A DNA stretch of 64,000 bases from Ardenticatenaceae bacterium. GTDB taxonomy: Bacteria > Chloroflexota > Anaerolineae > Promineifilales > Promineifilaceae. The stretch is taken from assembly GCA_020634235.1 (NCBI GenBank), contig JACKCB010000003.1, forward strand, positions 186,001-250,000. The letters run 5' to 3'. Shown one piece after another: positions 63,044 to 64,000 of the stretch. The position numbers were made by a program, and so were the translations under genes. The notes beneath the pieces are model-generated. The model saw only the letters and a program-made list of their open reading frames with translations, searched no databases and was not told where the DNA came from. Numbering within the stretch: the first letter of the stretch is position 1; every line of letters begins with the position of its first letter.

Positions 63044-64000
63044 CCAGGGCAGCCAGTGCGGCCGCGCCGGGGCCATAGATGATCTCATTGGCCCCCAGGA
63101 AGCTGGCCAGTTCGCTGATGGCGGCGCACACCGCCCGGCCGGGGCCGGCCCAATCCACCCCCGCCTCGGTGTACGCCGCGTTCACGTGCAGCCGGCCCGT
63201 CTTGCGGTCCATCTTGGGATCCAGCCGCCCAATCAGCCGGTCGCCGTGCAGAATAGGCAGCACGTAGTAGCCATATTGCCGCCTGGCCGCCGGCACATAA
63301 ATCTCCACCCGGTAATAGAAATCAAACAACTGCTCGGTGCGCTTGCGGTCGCAGATCAGGTTATCAAATGGGGAGAGGAGCGTTGTTTGCGGCTGCCATT
63401 CGCCGGCACGCAGGCGGGCAAGCTGCGGCAGGGCATCGGCATGGATGTACCACGTTTCCGGCCATGGCCCATCCTCAGTCATGATTTGCACCGGCCGGAT
63501 GCGCCCTTGCTGCTGCAAGGCGGCCAACGCGCCCGGTAGATCGGGATAACCGCCGCGCAGGAAATGTTCCTTGATCTGCTGCGCCGTGGCTACCCCCAGG
63601 GCACGCAGCGCATGTTCGGCCCCCTGGGTGCTCACCCCGGCCGGGGGCAAACTGCGCCGCGGCGTCCAGTCCGGCAGCCAGCGCTCGGCCAGGTCCCATT
63701 GGCGGCCATTGCCATTACGCCCGGCCACCGCCAGCACCCCCTCGGTCCACAACACGTCCAGCATCCGGGGCACGTTGCGCCCGTTGGTCCAGCCGGTCGA
63801 CTGCCACGCCTTGTCCGACAGGTCTTCAATAGCCGCCGAGGCCAGCGGGCCGTCCGCTTCCAGGCGCTGCAAAACATGTTCGCGCAGCCCCTGGTTCTCG
63901 GCCAGCCAGTGGAAAGTGCGAATGTGGCGGCTGTGGCCGGCGGCGTACTGCTCCATGTGGTAGCGGAAGATGGGGTAATCCTCGGTGAGGACGATGGAGG
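63036..64000 (-). CDS. Winged-helix DNA-binding protein of the AlkZ/YcaQ type (N-terminus beyond the window)
   Basis: The frame stays open to base 64000, reading EDYPIFRYHMEQY across the edge, so an apparent ATG at 63956 is internal. The visible 320 residues contain winged-helix segments (LRALGVATAQQIKEHF) and the family block TTLLSPFDNLICDRKR, FDFYYRVEIYVPA, YGYYVLPILHGDRLIGRLDPKMDR. AlkZ-type proteins are DNA glycosylases that unhook interstrand cross-links. Many relatives, perhaps including this one, are uncharacterised. The 3' end overlaps the convergent neighbour by 8 bases. Confidence 0.88.
   Translation of the reverse strand, partial: SIVLTEDYPIFRYHMEQYAAGHSRHIRTFHWLAENQGLREHVLQRLEADGPLASAAIEDLSDKAWQSTGWTNGRNVPRMLDVLWTEGVLAVAGRNGNGRQWDLAERWLPDWTPRRSLPPAGVSTQGAEHALRALGVATAQQIKEHFLRGGYPDLPGALAALQQQGRIRPVQIMTEDGPWPETWYIHADALPQLARLRAGEWQPQTTLLSPFDNLICDRKRTEQLFDFYYRVEIYVPAARRQYGYYVLPILHGDRLIGRLDPKMDRKTGRLHVNAAYTEAGVDWAGPGRAVCAAISELASFLGANEIIYGPGAAALAALAS

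Overview
The window is GC-rich bacterial chromosome with tightly packed genes and little non-coding DNA. The gene set fits Chloroflexota, probably an Anaerolineae-type lineage: a RemA-like regulator, an M29 aminopeptidase, an unusually long SecA, a stand-alone B12-binding mutase subunit with MeaB, a type 2 TrpB, a multi-GAF histidine kinase and a tryptophan T-box leader. This placement is inferred from gene families, not from a marker phylogeny. I see no rRNA, CRISPR array, prophage or insertion sequence. A palindrome with core CCGGCCGG is scattered at very high density through genes and spacers alike.

Layout. 0-1.2 kb: the end of an ABC-2 permease and a tRNA-Gly(CCC) with a consensus promoter. 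1.2-10.7 kb: RemA-like protein, GH38 alpha-mannosidase, tyrosine recombinase, hydrolase lipoprotein and two membrane proteins. 11-15.4 kb: a CHAT protease/STAND ATPase/TPR protein coupled to a zinc-ribbon protein and followed by a three-helix membrane protein, a possible defence or cell-death module. 15.5-20 kb: holB, M29 peptidase, mutM and hypotheticals. 20-29 kb: multi-GAF histidine kinase, secA and prs. 29-37.6 kb, minus strand: trpB2-trpE-trpS-trpG-trpD-trpC behind a T-box leader with a UGG specifier, then the B12-binding mutase subunit and meaB. 37.6-44.8 kb: a DapA-like aldolase, Rieske oxygenase, intradiol-dioxygenase-like lipoprotein, rpiB, a cyclic-nucleotide-binding protein, a divergent CinA and a glycosyltransferase. 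44.8-51 kb: yraN, miaA, a cation/proton antiporter and an ABC-2 exporter operon. 51-58.5 kb: metallo-beta-lactamase-fold hydrolase, epimerase and a cluster of redox genes. 58.8-64 kb: acyl-CoA synthetase, FKBP isomerase, enoyl-CoA-hydratase-like protein, an anchored hypothetical and an AlkZ-like protein running off the end.

The strongest unusual signal is at 54670-55155. Two open frames in the same register are separated only by one TGA, which sits at the first position of a CxxC motif in a thioredoxin-fold peroxiredoxin-like protein. A short hairpin lies 25 nt downstream, where a bacterial SECIS element belongs. I read this as a selenoprotein with a U-x-x-C active site. Its operon is FAD oxidoreductase - selenoprotein - short-chain dehydrogenase, with a near-consensus promoter and a strong terminator. 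A TrxR-like flavoprotein with a dithiol oxidoreductase operon lies upstream, and a glutaredoxin-like gene follows.

Other points of interest are the CHAT module with 11-bp direct repeats in front of its promoter, a CinA whose deamidase motif has lost its serine, a SecA with about 170 extra residues in its second nucleotide-binding region, and probable leaderless transcription of at least two genes.
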